Source of the DNA: CAYWLI01 sp964519535 | GTDB lineage: Bacteria > Desulfobacterota > B13-G15 > RBG-16-54-18 | Reading direction: 5' to 3' | DNA: 12,104 nt | Assembly (NCBI GenBank): GCA_964519535.1 | Contig: CAZFIR010000275.1 | Coordinates: 1 to 12,104 of the forward strand | Shown: positions 4,485 to 12,104 of the stretch, piece after piece | Layout: each line of letters opens with the position of its first letter | Numbering within the stretch: position 1 is the stretch's first letter | Translations under genes and position numbers: made by a program | Notes under the pieces: model-generated | The model's database searches: none | What the model saw: the letters and a program-made list of their open reading frames with translations, nothing else | Told to the model about the DNA's origin: nothing

Positions 4485-7354
4485 TGGGACTTGCTGTCAA
4501 AAAAGTAAGCAGTAGAAGGCAAGAACCTCACAGGGCGGCAACGCAAAAAAAGACGAGACCCGCTTTATCGAAGGAATATCAGGCCGTATTTGAGAACACC
4601 GGAAAGGCTATGGTAATCGTCGAGGAAAATGCAACCATCTCCCTGGCCAACGCTGAATTTGAGAAGCTCAGCGGCTACACAAAAAAGGAGATCGAAGGCA
4701 TAAAGCGTTGGACGGAATTTGTGTCGCGGGATGATCGAAAGCGGGTAGGGGAATATCATCTGCTCCGTAGATCAGATCCCATGTTGGCGCCGCGAAGCTT
4801 TGCGTTTCGGTTCCTCGACCGACAAGAGCAGGTCAAGAACGTCGTTCTCACCATCGGGACAATCCCGGGAACAAACAAGAGCATGGCCTCCCTGCTGGAT
4901 GTCACCGACCGCAGGCAGGCAGAGATTGCGCAGAAAAACAGCAAGGGGCAGGAGGGGGGAGTGAAGGTACACGTGATGGAACTTAAAAAAGCCAACAAGG
5001 CACTGCAGGCTGAGGTCGCAGGGCTCAAGCGCGAGGTGCATAGGTTGCAGCAAAGCGAGAAGCGCTATCAAACTCTGATGGAGAACATTGACTTTGGGAT
5101 CAATCTTATAGATGCCGATTACAATATAGTCATGGTAAACAACGCGTTCACCAAACGAAGAAAAACTTCAGCCAATAATTTAATCGGCAAAAAGTGTTTC
5201 CGGGCATTTGAAAAGCGTGATACCGTGTGCCCGCATTGCCCCGGAGTGCGGGCAATGGCTGCCGGCAAACCCGCCGTGGTGGAGACCGTAGGTGCGGAAG
5301 ATGGCTTGAACCGTTTTCCTTCGCGGCTTCAAGCCTTTCCCATCGTGCAGGAGGATGGTACGGCATCCGGATTCATAGAAGTGGTAGAAGATATCACCGA
5401 GCGCAGGCGGGCAGAGGAGGTGTTGCGGCAAAGTGAAGAGTGGTTCAAAATGTTGGCTGACAATGCGCCCTTCGGCATTTCTATCATGGCGACTGATAGG
5501 CATTTTGAGTATTTCAACCCACGGTTTACGGCGATTTTCGGCTATACCATAGAGGACACACCTGACAAGGATACCTGGTTTTCAAAGGCCTATCCTGATG
5601 ACACATACAGAAAAGAGGTATCCGCAGTATGGAAAACGGATCTGGAAGAAGATGTGAAGCTCGGGGAGGAAAATCCACGGGTCTTCACCGTGCGATGTAA
5701 AAATGGCCCGGAGAAGCGTATCGACTTCAGAACGGTATATTTAGACGATGGAAAACAATATCTCTTCTATGAAGATGTCACTGATCGGGCAGAGGCAGAA
5801 GAGAAACTGCGTCAGAGCGAAGACCGGTACCGCACCTTGATTGAGACGATGAAGGTTGGATTGAGTGCCATAGACGAGAACGGCGTGATCACTTACGTCA
5901 ACGATCAATCCTGCAAGATGCTAGGATACTCGATGAATGAGATCATCGGACATCCTACCGTCGATTTTTATGATGAAGAAAGTCGAAAACGTCAGGAAGA
6001 GAACTTTGCAAAACGAAGGAAAGGGTCGAAAGATCCTAGCCCGTACGAGGTTACCTGGGTCACGAAGGACGGACGAAAGGTCCACACCATTCTGACGCCG
6101 ACACCCAGTTTCGATGCAGGTGGCCAGTTTACCGGAAGCTTTGCGATATTCACCGACATCACCGAGCGCAAGCACATGGAGGAGGCGCTGCAAAAGAGTG
6201 AAGCCCTGCACCGCACGTTGATCGAGACGACCAAGGTCGGGGTGAGCGCCATAAAAGAGAGCGGCGTCATCATCTATGTCAATGAGCGGTTATGCGACAT
6301 ATGGGGGTATGCGCTCAACGAAATCATGGGGCATCGTGTTACCGAATTTCTCGATGAGGAAAATCTCAAGATCTTGCAGGAACAATTGGCCAAACGAAGG
6401 GGAGGCGGACGGGATCCCTATGAGATTGCCTGGAGGAGGAAGGATGGAAAGAACGTTTCCACGATCCTCGCGCCGACCCCCATCTTCGATGCCGACGGCC
6501 ACTATAAAGGCAGTTACGGCTTTATCACCGACATTACCGAGCGCATGCAGATAGAAGAGCGCTTGCAGCGTTATGCGGCCGACTTGGAAAGGATTAACGA
6601 AGAGGTGAAGAACTTCGCCTATATCGTCTCCCATGACTTGCGGGTACCGCTCGTCAACTTAAAAGGCTACAGCGCGGAGCTGCGTACCGCGCTTGGGGTG
6701 GTCGGCGCCAATTTTGACGCGGTCCTGCCGCACCTAGCGGAAGAAAAACAGTCCGAGGTGGCCATGGCCCTGCATGAGGATGTGCCCGAGGCCCTGAAAT
6801 TTATCACCACCTCGGTGTCTCAAATGGACAGCTTTATTAACGCCGTCTTGACATTATCCCGTTTGGGACGGCAAGATCTCAAGCCCGAGTCTATCGACAT
6901 GAACACCCTGGTCCGGACGACCATGGAGAACATGTCGCACCAGATCCATGAGCGGGAGATAGACGTGACCGTCGGGTCCTTGCCTGAGGTTGTCGCCGAC
7001 CGGACCTCTATGGAGCAGATCATGGGCAATATCTTAGGCAACGCCGTCAAATATCTCGACCCTGAGCGTCCCGGCCAGATCAAGGTCAATGCGGAGATCA
7101 ATAACGGTGAACAGTTCTTCCGCATCCAGGATAACGGGCGTGGGATAGCACAGCAAGATATGCATAAGGTCTTTACACCCTTCCGGAGGGCCGGAAAGCA
7201 GGATACCCCGGGTGAGGGAATGGGTCTGGCCTATGTTCAGACCCTGGTGCGACGCCACGGGGGGCGCATCTGGTGTGAATCGGAGTTGGGGAAGGGCACG
7301 ACCTTAACCTTCACCATTGCTACCCCTTCTGAACAAAGGGTGCCTGATGCCTGA
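4484..7354 (+). CDS. Cytosolic histidine kinase with five PAS domains
   Basis: This 956-aa protein has PAS1 (about 29-148), a coiled coil (160-193), PAS2 (191-313), PAS3 (315-441), PAS4 (443-570), PAS5 (570-694), a HisKA/DHp region (703-795) and an HATPase domain (838-947). His717 in SHDLRVPL is the phosphoacceptor. ATP-binding boxes are intact: N box with Asn849 and Asn853, G1 DNGRGI (883-888), F box around 896-902, and G2 GEGMGL (910-915). There is no membrane segment and no receiver domain, so it should autophosphorylate on cytoplasmic cues and pass phosphate to a regulator not in this window. PAS2 carries Cys238, Cys249 and Cys252 (the latter two as CPHCP), a possible metal or redox site. 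PAS4 and PAS5 are close copies. About 30 extra residues lie between the two DHp helices. The start is supported by GGGAGG at 4474-4479. Confidence 0.92.
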   Translation: MGLAVKKVSSRRQEPHRAATQKKTRPALSKEYQAVFENTGKAMVIVEENATISLANAEFEKLSGYTKKEIEGIKRWTEFVSRDDRKRVGEYHLLRRSDPMLAPRSFAFRFLDRQEQVKNVVLTIGTIPGTNKSMASLLDVTDRRQAEIAQKNSKGQEGGVKVHVMELKKANKALQAEVAGLKREVHRLQQSEKRYQTLMENIDFGINLIDADYNIVMVNNAFTKRRKTSANNLIGKKCFRAFEKRDTVCPHCPGVRAMAAGKPAVVETVGAEDGLNRFPSRLQAFPIVQEDGTASGFIEVVEDITERRRAEEVLRQSEEWFKMLADNAPFGISIMATDRHFEYFNPRFTAIFGYTIEDTPDKDTWFSKAYPDDTYRKEVSAVWKTDLEEDVKLGEENPRVFTVRCKNGPEKRIDFRTVYLDDGKQYLFYEDVTDRAEAEEKLRQSEDRYRTLIETMKVGLSAIDENGVITYVNDQSCKMLGYSMNEIIGHPTVDFYDEESRKRQEENFAKRRKGSKDPSPYEVTWVTKDGRKVHTILTPTPSFDAGGQFTGSFAIFTDITERKHMEEALQKSEALHRTLIETTKVGVSAIKESGVIIYVNERLCDIWGYALNEIMGHRVTEFLDEENLKILQEQLAKRRGGGRDPYEIAWRRKDGKNVSTILAPTPIFDADGHYKGSYGFITDITERMQIEERLQRYAADLERINEEVKNFAYIVSHDLRVPLVNLKGYSAELRTALGVVGANFDAVLPHLAEEKQSEVAMALHEDVPEALKFITTSVSQMDSFINAVLTLSRLGRQDLKPESIDMNTLVRTTMENMSHQIHEREIDVTVGSLPEVVADRTSMEQIMGNILGNAVKYLDPERPGQIKVNAEINNGEQFFRIQDNGRGIAQQDMHKVFTPFRRAGKQDTPGEGMGLAYVQTLVRRHGGRIWCESELGKGTTLTFTIATPSEQRVPDA

Positions 7355-7455
7355 TATCCAACAAGTCACCATTCTCTGGAGGTTTTAAGGTTGGGAAGCA
7401 AGACAATAAAATGATTGTAAAAGAGATGTAATTATAAAAAATTGAGGAGCCAGGG

Positions 7456-7536
7456 ATGAGGGAGAAACAAATAGTAGCCGATACATGGCTGTTGGTGGGC
7501 GGTTATCGATCAAAAAATGCAGAAAAAAAAGTTTAA
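7456..7536 (+). CDS. Possible 26-residue upstream ORF/leader peptide
   Basis: The frame starts MREKQIVADTWLLVGGYRSK and ends at TAA 7534-7536, two bases before the AGGAGG of the first binding-protein gene. It has its own strong ribosome site, GAGGAG (7444-7449), 6 nt before the ATG. The tight arrangement could allow translational coupling or attenuation of the downstream operon. I do not recognise the peptide, and a 26-codon frame may be chance. Confidence 0.35.
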   Translation: MREKQIVADTWLLVGGYRSKNAEKKV

Positions 7537-7538
7537 TG

Positions 7539-7544
7539 AGGAGG
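7539..7544 (+). promoter_or_regulatory. Shine-Dalgarno fixing the start of the first binding protein
   Basis: A perfect AGGAGG lies 8 nt before the ATG at 7553. This favours 7553 over the in-frame ATG at 7517, which would add 12 residues that do not fit before the signal peptide and would itself contain this SD. Confidence 0.8.
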
Positions 7545-7552
7545 TAATTACA

Positions 7553-8572
7553 ATGGATCTCAGTAAGCAAATTAAATCTAAGTATCAAATGCTGGTTCTT
7601 ATCATCTTAGTTGTGGTTTGTGTGTTCTCGGGTGGTTGTGGTAAAAAAGATGGGGAAAAGGTTTATCGTGTTGGTATGTTAAATGGATTGGGAAAATTTT
7701 TGGATGAAATACCGGGCGTGTTTAAGGCCAAAATGACAGAGTTAGGTTACATAGAAGGAGAGAACATAATTTATGATATTCAGAGTACAAATTTTGAACC
7801 TGAAAAAGAAAAGCAAATTCTAAAGAAATTTGTGGAGGATAAGGTTGACCTGATTTTTTCATTTCCCACTGAGGTATCCATGGCAGCAAAGGCAGCTACT
7901 CAAGGGACAGACATTCCTGTTGTTTTTGCTATTGCCAACATAGAAGGCACAGGCCTGGTTGATAGTGTAAGACAACCAGGAGGACATATAACTGGTGTGA
8001 GATATCCCGGACCTGACCTCGCGATCAAGCGCTTTGAGGTAATGCATGAGATAGTTCCAGATGCCAAAATAATGTGGGTGCCGTACCAGCGAGGTTATCC
8101 TATCGTAGAAAACCAGATGGAGGTATTGCATCCGGCAGCAACCGCAGCGGGTGTAACCATAATTGAATTTCCAGCAGACGATGCAGCAGAGCTTCAGGCT
8201 GAGTTCGATCGTCTGGCTGAGTCTGGTGATATTGGTTTTGATGCGATATTGTTCATACCTGAGCCACTCAGTACAATGTTCGATGCTTTTGAAGTAATGG
8301 GTAGGTTTGCATATGAAAATATCATACCTATCGGAGGCCTAATGATGCAGGTTGGGGGCTATGGCTCTATTTTTGGCATAAATGTTGATATCCCAAAAAC
8401 AGCCGAACAGGCAACAATACTAGCTGACAAAATCTTAAAAGGCACTCCAGCCGGCACCATCCCTGTTGTCTCATCAGAGAGTTATCTTGAGATAAATTAC
8501 AAGGTGGCCCAGGAACTGGGCATCACATTACCCGAAGGTCTGCTGGCTAGGGCGGATAAGATAATTCGTTAA
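7553..8572 (+). CDS. ABC_sub_bind-family (PF04392) lipoprotein, copy 1
   Basis: This 339-aa exported binding protein has a positively charged N-terminus, a hydrophobic stretch (13-27) and a lipobox-like FSGGC with Cys29, so it is likely lipid-anchored on the periplasmic side. The -3 residue of the box is Ser rather than the usual Leu. Family hallmarks are the ELGYIEGENI segment (63-72), the VDLIFSFPT region (98-106), the PGGHITGVRYPG motif (142-153) and the C-terminal block INYKVAQELG...ADKIIR. Such proteins are two-lobed periplasmic receptors; the Streptococcus relative TrpX is linked to tryptophan uptake, but the ligand here is unknown. It is the first of three tandem paralogues and is visibly more AT-rich than copies 2 and 3. 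No permease or ATPase gene is nearby. The start is set by AGGAGG at 7539-7544. No convincing promoter was found in 7355-7455. Confidence 0.87.
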   Translation: MDLSKQIKSKYQMLVLIILVVVCVFSGGCGKKDGEKVYRVGMLNGLGKFLDEIPGVFKAKMTELGYIEGENIIYDIQSTNFEPEKEKQILKKFVEDKVDLIFSFPTEVSMAAKAATQGTDIPVVFAIANIEGTGLVDSVRQPGGHITGVRYPGPDLAIKRFEVMHEIVPDAKIMWVPYQRGYPIVENQMEVLHPAATAAGVTIIEFPADDAAELQAEFDRLAESGDIGFDAILFIPEPLSTMFDAFEVMGRFAYENIIPIGGLMMQVGGYGSIFGINVDIPKTAEQATILADKILKGTPAGTIPVVSSESYLEINYKVAQELGITLPEGLLARADKIIR

Positions 8573-8602
8573 TTGATATGAATAATGAAAGAAAGAATGA
8601 AA

Positions 8603-9616
8603 ATGGATTTAGGCAAGCAGATAACATCTGGACTGAAGATGTTGCTTTTAAGCTTTTTACTTGTAGGTTGTGTGTTCTTGGGCGGTTGCGGTGAAAAAAA
8701 ACAAAAGGTGTATCGGGTGGGTATTGCATTTGATGCAGAAGCTTTTGTTAATATAGCAGATGGTTTCAAGGCCAAAATGACCGAGTTAGGCTATGTCGAA
8801 GGCAAGAACATCGTTTATGACTCACAGTTCACGAACATGGACCCGGCCGAGTCGCAACGCTTGGTCAAGAAACTTGTTGACGATAAGGTTGATTTGATTT
8901 TCACATTTCCCACTCCGGTAACCTTAGTGGCCCATGCAGCTACTCAAGGGACAGATATTCCCGTGGTGTTTGCCTACGTCGCCATAGAAGGGTCTAACCT
9001 GGTAAAGAGTGTGCGCGAACCAGGCGGGAACATCACCGGTGTGCGCTACCCAGGCCACGAAATGATGAACAAGCGTTTAGAGGTCTTAATCGAGATAGCG
9101 CCAGAGGTCAAAAGAGTTTGGATAGGCTATGACAAAAATAACCCTAATACTGCCCCCGCGCTTAAGACGTTGCGCCCGGCGGCCTCGTCCGTGGGTGTAA
9201 CGTTGGTGGAAGTTCCCGCCACCACTATGGAAGAACTTAAGGCAGATCTGGCGGCACGAGCTCAATCGGCTAATCTTGGCCTGGATGCCATGATACTCAT
9301 GCCAGACGGTTTTAACCACTCGCCCGCTGGTTTGGCGATGCTCAGCGAGTTTGCGGCGGAACACAAAGTGCCGCTGGGCGGCAGCTTTCTCTATACGGTA
9401 AAGGCGGGAGCTATTTTTGGTAATGCTAACAATCTCTTTAAAGTGGGTGAGCTGGCGGCACCCCTGGCCGACAAAATTCTCAAAGGTACCCCAGCCGGCA
9501 CCATCCCGGTGGTCACCCCCGAACAAGATCTGTGGATCAATTACAAAGTAGCGCAAGAACTGGGGTTGACGGTGCCTGAAGGTTTGTTGAGTCAGGCAGA
9601 TGAGATCATTCGCTAA
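8603..9616 (+). CDS. ABC_sub_bind-family (PF04392) lipoprotein, copy 2
   Basis: This 337-aa paralogue of its neighbours has the same layout: MDLGKQI start, hydrophobic segment, canonical lipobox LGGC with Cys29, the ELGYVEGKNI segment, PGGNITGVRYPG, and the C-terminal INYKVAQELG...ADEIIR block. The predicted role is a periplasmic ligand receptor; the substrate is unknown. I chose the ATG at 8603 because all three copies then begin MD(L/F)xK and place the lipobox cysteine at residue 29. In-frame ATGs at 8585 and 8597 are alternatives, and no strong ribosome site distinguishes them (GAAAGAA only). The gap to copy 1 is 30 nt, and its sequence resembles the 29-nt gap between copies 2 and 3, so the duplication unit appears to include the spacer. 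Confidence 0.87.
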   Translation: MDLGKQITSGLKMLLLSFLLVGCVFLGGCGEKKQKVYRVGIAFDAEAFVNIADGFKAKMTELGYVEGKNIVYDSQFTNMDPAESQRLVKKLVDDKVDLIFTFPTPVTLVAHAATQGTDIPVVFAYVAIEGSNLVKSVREPGGNITGVRYPGHEMMNKRLEVLIEIAPEVKRVWIGYDKNNPNTAPALKTLRPAASSVGVTLVEVPATTMEELKADLAARAQSANLGLDAMILMPDGFNHSPAGLAMLSEFAAEHKVPLGGSFLYTVKAGAIFGNANNLFKVGELAAPLADKILKGTPAGTIPVVTPEQDLWINYKVAQELGLTVPEGLLSQADEIIR

Positions 9617-9645
9617 TTATTATGAATAAAAAAGAGGTGATGTAC

Positions 9646-10659
9646 ATGGATTTCAGAAAGAGCATAAAATCTCAGCATCACATGTTGGCTTTTTTACTGT
9701 TAGTTATGGTTTATGTGTTTTTGAGCGGTTGTGGTGAAAAAGCACAAAAGATATATCGGGTGGGTATTGTCTCCGGCACAGATGCCTTTCTCGAAATAGC
9801 AGACGGCTTCAAGGCCAAAATGACCGGGTTAGGCTACGAAGAGGGTAAGAACATCGTCTATGACTTACAGAAATTAAACGCTGATCCTGTGGGGGAGAAG
9901 CGCGTGGCCGAGAAATTTGTGCACGATAAGGTTGACATGATTTTCGCCTTTCCCACTGAGCCGGCCTTAGCGGCCAAGGCAGCTACCCGAGGGACAGATA
10001 TCCCCGTGGTGTTTGCTATGGCCGGCATAGAAGACAATACCCTCATAGAGAGTGTGGTCAAGCCGGGCGGGAACATCACTGGCGTTCGCTATCCTGGCCC
10101 AGAACTCACGGTTAAGCGTTTGGATATCCTGCATGAGTTGGTGCCGCAGGCCAAACGAATTTTGATAATATATGATCTAGATTATCCTACTATACCTACT
10201 GCGCTTAGTCAGTTGCGACCAGCGGTCGAGTCCTCGAGTTTAACGCTGCTGGAAGATCCTGTTAAAAATTTGGAAGAACTTGAGGCTGCCCTGCAGAAGA
10301 GAGCTGCATCGGCTGATATTGATATAGACGCCATTCTGATTATGCCTGAGATTCTTACACAGTCGTCTGATGGTTGGGCGACTATCCGTAGGTTTGCGGA
10401 GGAACACAAACTACCTATTGCCGGTAGCGCTGCTTTTGAGGCAGACGCCGGGGCTATATTTAGTTACATCCCAGATTTAGTTGAAATGGGCATGCTGGCT
10501 GCATCCCTTGCCGACAAGGTTTTTAATGGCACTCCGGCAGGCACAATGATGGTTGTTACCCCTGATAGTCATCTAAGGTTAAATTACAAAACGATTCAAA
10601 GAATGGGGTTAACCGCCACGGAAGGTTTATTGAGCAGGGCAGATGAGATCATTCGTTAA
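9646..10659 (+). CDS. ABC_sub_bind-family (PF04392) lipoprotein, copy 3
   Basis: This 337-aa third paralogue has the canonical lipobox LSGC with Cys29, a GLGYEEGKNI segment, PGGNITGVRYPG, and a C-terminal LNYKTIQRMG...ADEIIR block. Its C-terminal region is the most diverged of the three (MMVVTPDSHLRLNYK against IPVVTPEQDLWINYK in copy 2), which may reflect a different ligand or partner. The start at 9646 is preferred over the in-frame ATG at 9622 because AGAGG (9633-9637) lies 8 nt upstream and because it aligns with the other copies. The stop at 10657-10659 is one base before the ATG of the sensor kinase, so translation of the two is probably coupled and the product is a likely partner of that kinase. 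Confidence 0.87.
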   Translation: MDFRKSIKSQHHMLAFLLLVMVYVFLSGCGEKAQKIYRVGIVSGTDAFLEIADGFKAKMTGLGYEEGKNIVYDLQKLNADPVGEKRVAEKFVHDKVDMIFAFPTEPALAAKAATRGTDIPVVFAMAGIEDNTLIESVVKPGGNITGVRYPGPELTVKRLDILHELVPQAKRILIIYDLDYPTIPTALSQLRPAVESSSLTLLEDPVKNLEELEAALQKRAASADIDIDAILIMPEILTQSSDGWATIRRFAEEHKLPIAGSAAFEADAGAIFSYIPDLVEMGMLAASLADKVFNGTPAGTMMVVTPDSHLRLNYKTIQRMGLTATEGLLSRADEIIR

Positions 10660-10660
10660 C

Positions 10661-12104
10661 ATGTTGAAATTGAAAAGACCAAAGAAGTTTCGCAGCCTAA
10701 CGGTGACGCTGGCCTTTGCTTTCCTGGCATTAAGCTTATTCGTGCTGTTTATTTACAGCAGCTTAAGCATCTATTTCAGCTTTAAAAACCAGCGAAAGTT
10801 CATTGATATTCAGCATCAACTCATTGCCCAGAAAGCGGCCGATTCCGTGAAGGAATTTATTGATGATAAATTCACCGCGCTGGATTCGGCCATCGACATT
10901 GCAAACCTGCATGGGGTTTCTCGGGAAGATCAAAAAATTGTCTTGGAAAAAGTATTGGGCATGGAGCCATCATTTCGTCAGTTGATATTGTTCGACGCAC
11001 AGGAACAGGAGTTGCTGAACATCTCTCGTTTATCACGCATGGTATCCGGTCGATTGACTAATCAAATCAAGCGGGAACTATTTTCTCAGGCAAGCCGGAG
11101 TAAACCATATATCAGTTCGATCAATATTGACGGGATCACATCCGAACCACTGGTCATCATGGCCGTGCCGGTCACCGATGTGTTTGGTGATTTCCAAGGT
11201 ATATTGGCCGCTGAGGTGAATCTCAAGTTCATGTGGGATTTGATGGATCAAATTAAAATTGGCAGGAACGGTTATGCCTATGTGGTGGACATGGAGGGAT
11301 ATCTCATCGCTTTTCATGATATTGGGCGCGTATTGAAGAGAGAAAATTTGAGTCATTTGAAAGAAATCAGTGAATTTACAGACGGCAATGAATCCGTTCA
11401 TGACAGCAGGGGCGAGATATCAAAGGGCATTCTCGGTACCTCTGTTCTAACCACTCACGTACACTTAGGCACGCCCGACTGGGCGGTTGTTGTGGAATTG
11501 CCGGTTATGGAAGCATACGAAACCGTCATAAGGACGTTTGTTTTTTCAATACTGATCATGATCTGCAGTTTTATATTGGCCATCATATCGGGTATCTTTC
11601 TTGCGAAAAGAATAACCAAACCCATCGTTAAACTCAGGGATGCTACGAGAAGAATTAGTAAGGGCAACTTGGACACACAGATAGAAGTTGAATCAAAAGA
11701 TGAAATAGGAGAGTTGGCTCTAAGCTTCAATCAGATGATCAAAGATTTAAACAAAATAACTGTTTCACGTGATTCTCTCAAGAGAGAAGTAAAACTACGC
11801 AAGAAAACAGAGGAGCGGTTGCTGCGCTATGCCGCTGAGTTGGAGATCAGCAACGAGGAGGTGAAGAATTTCGCCTATATCGTCTCTCACGACCTGCGGG
11901 TCCCCCTGGTCAATCTGAAGGGGTATACCTCTGAACTTCGTTCCGCCTTGGAGGTGATCGGCCCCAATTTAGACGCGGTGCTGCCGCACCTGAACGATGA
12001 AAAACGGTCCGCGGTGGCCATGGCCCTGCACGAGGATGTACCCGAGGCCTTGGAATTTATCACCAACTCGGTGTCCCGTATGGACAGCTTCATCAACTCC
12101 GTCT
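10661..12104 (+). CDS. dCache-HAMP sensor histidine kinase (3' end outside window)
   Basis: The frame stays open from the ATG at 10661 to the window edge (481 codons). It has TM1 (about residues 12-39), a periplasmic sensor of about 250 residues with a Cache signature (GYAYVVDMEGYLIAFHD), TM2 (about 292-314), a HAMP domain (about 315-367, with TKPIVKL and DEIGELALSFN), a coiled coil, and the HisKA region with phosphoacceptor His410 in SHDLRVPL. The ATPase domain must lie beyond the edge. Cache domains bind small metabolites in the periplasm. The gene starts one base after the third binding-protein stop and has no clear ribosome site of its own, which suggests translational coupling and a shared function. 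From about RYAAELE onward its sequence is nearly the same as residues 696-789 of the cytosolic kinase at 4484-7354, including the long inter-helix loop. Confidence 0.9.
   Translation, partial: MLKLKRPKKFRSLTVTLAFAFLALSLFVLFIYSSLSIYFSFKNQRKFIDIQHQLIAQKAADSVKEFIDDKFTALDSAIDIANLHGVSREDQKIVLEKVLGMEPSFRQLILFDAQEQELLNISRLSRMVSGRLTNQIKRELFSQASRSKPYISSINIDGITSEPLVIMAVPVTDVFGDFQGILAAEVNLKFMWDLMDQIKIGRNGYAYVVDMEGYLIAFHDIGRVLKRENLSHLKEISEFTDGNESVHDSRGEISKGILGTSVLTTHVHLGTPDWAVVVELPVMEAYETVIRTFVFSILIMICSFILAIISGIFLAKRITKPIVKLRDATRRISKGNLDTQIEVESKDEIGELALSFNQMIKDLNKITVSRDSLKREVKLRKKTEERLLRYAAELEISNEEVKNFAYIVSHDLRVPLVNLKGYTSELRSALEVIGPNLDAVLPHLNDEKRSAVAMALHEDVPEALEFITNSVSRMDSFINSV

Noticed and set aside
4337..4546. 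69-aa minus-strand frame across the kinase leader
   Set aside because: It covers the sigma-54 promoter and the kinase start in antisense, with no ribosome site or known motif.
7487..7500. GG-N10-GC spacing before the binding-protein operon, as a third sigma-54 promoter
   Set aside because: The flanking elements are TGGCTG and GGGCGG, a poor match at -12, and the site lies inside the small ORF; the spacing alone is expected by chance.
7517..7552. Upstream in-frame start for binding-protein copy 1
   Set aside because: The extension contains the AGGAGG that serves the ATG at 7553, and it would break the conserved start and lipobox position shared by the three copies.
9086..9556. 156-aa minus-strand frame inside binding-protein copy 2
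   Set aside because: Antisense shadow with no counterpart in the paralogous copies 1 and 3.

Overview
The window looks like chromosomal DNA from an anaerobic Gram-negative bacterium, most likely of the Desulfobacterota/deltaproteobacterial kind. This is inferred from four things: the start of an aldehyde:ferredoxin-oxidoreductase-type gene at the left edge, lipoprotein binding proteins with Gram-negative-style lipoboxes, very PAS-rich cytosolic signalling proteins, and two sigma-54 (-24/-12) promoters. The assignment is not certain. No rRNA, tRNA, CRISPR array or insertion sequence was seen.

Left edge to 1.23 kb. Positions 1-92 (minus strand) hold the first 30 codons of an AOR-family gene, with a strong ribosome site and a candidate promoter. 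Next is an S24-type repressor (minus, 268-975), divergent from a 71-aa Ner-like HTH protein (plus, 1012-1227). Only 36 bp separate them. A good sigma-70 promoter for the small gene (TTGACA-N18-TACAAT, 957-986) overlaps the repressor start. This is the layout of a Mu-like c/ner lysogeny switch, but no phage replication or structural gene follows.

1.23-7.36 kb. Two large soluble sensors each form their own transcription unit. The first (1677-4181) has five PAS domains and a diguanylate cyclase with intact GGDEF and RxxD inhibitory sites. The second (4484-7354) has five PAS domains and a histidine kinase. Both are preceded by almost identical sigma-54 promoters (TGGCAC-N5-ATGCT) about 70 nt upstream of the predicted transcription start-to-ATG interval, and both leaders contain a 7-bp hairpin. 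The two genes are therefore probably co-regulated by RpoN, and they share related PAS modules.

7.36-12.10 kb. Three tandem paralogous lipoproteins of the ABC_sub_bind (PF04392) type (7553-8572, 8603-9616, 9646-10659) are followed, one base after the last stop codon, by a membrane dCache-HAMP histidine kinase that runs off the right edge (10661 onward). No ABC permease or ATPase gene is visible. The simplest reading is a periplasmic ligand-sensing operon in which the binding proteins feed the kinase. The kinase's dimerisation/phosphoacceptor module is nearly the same as that of the cytosolic kinase upstream, including an unusual long loop, so both kinases may address the same partner. No response regulator is present in the window.
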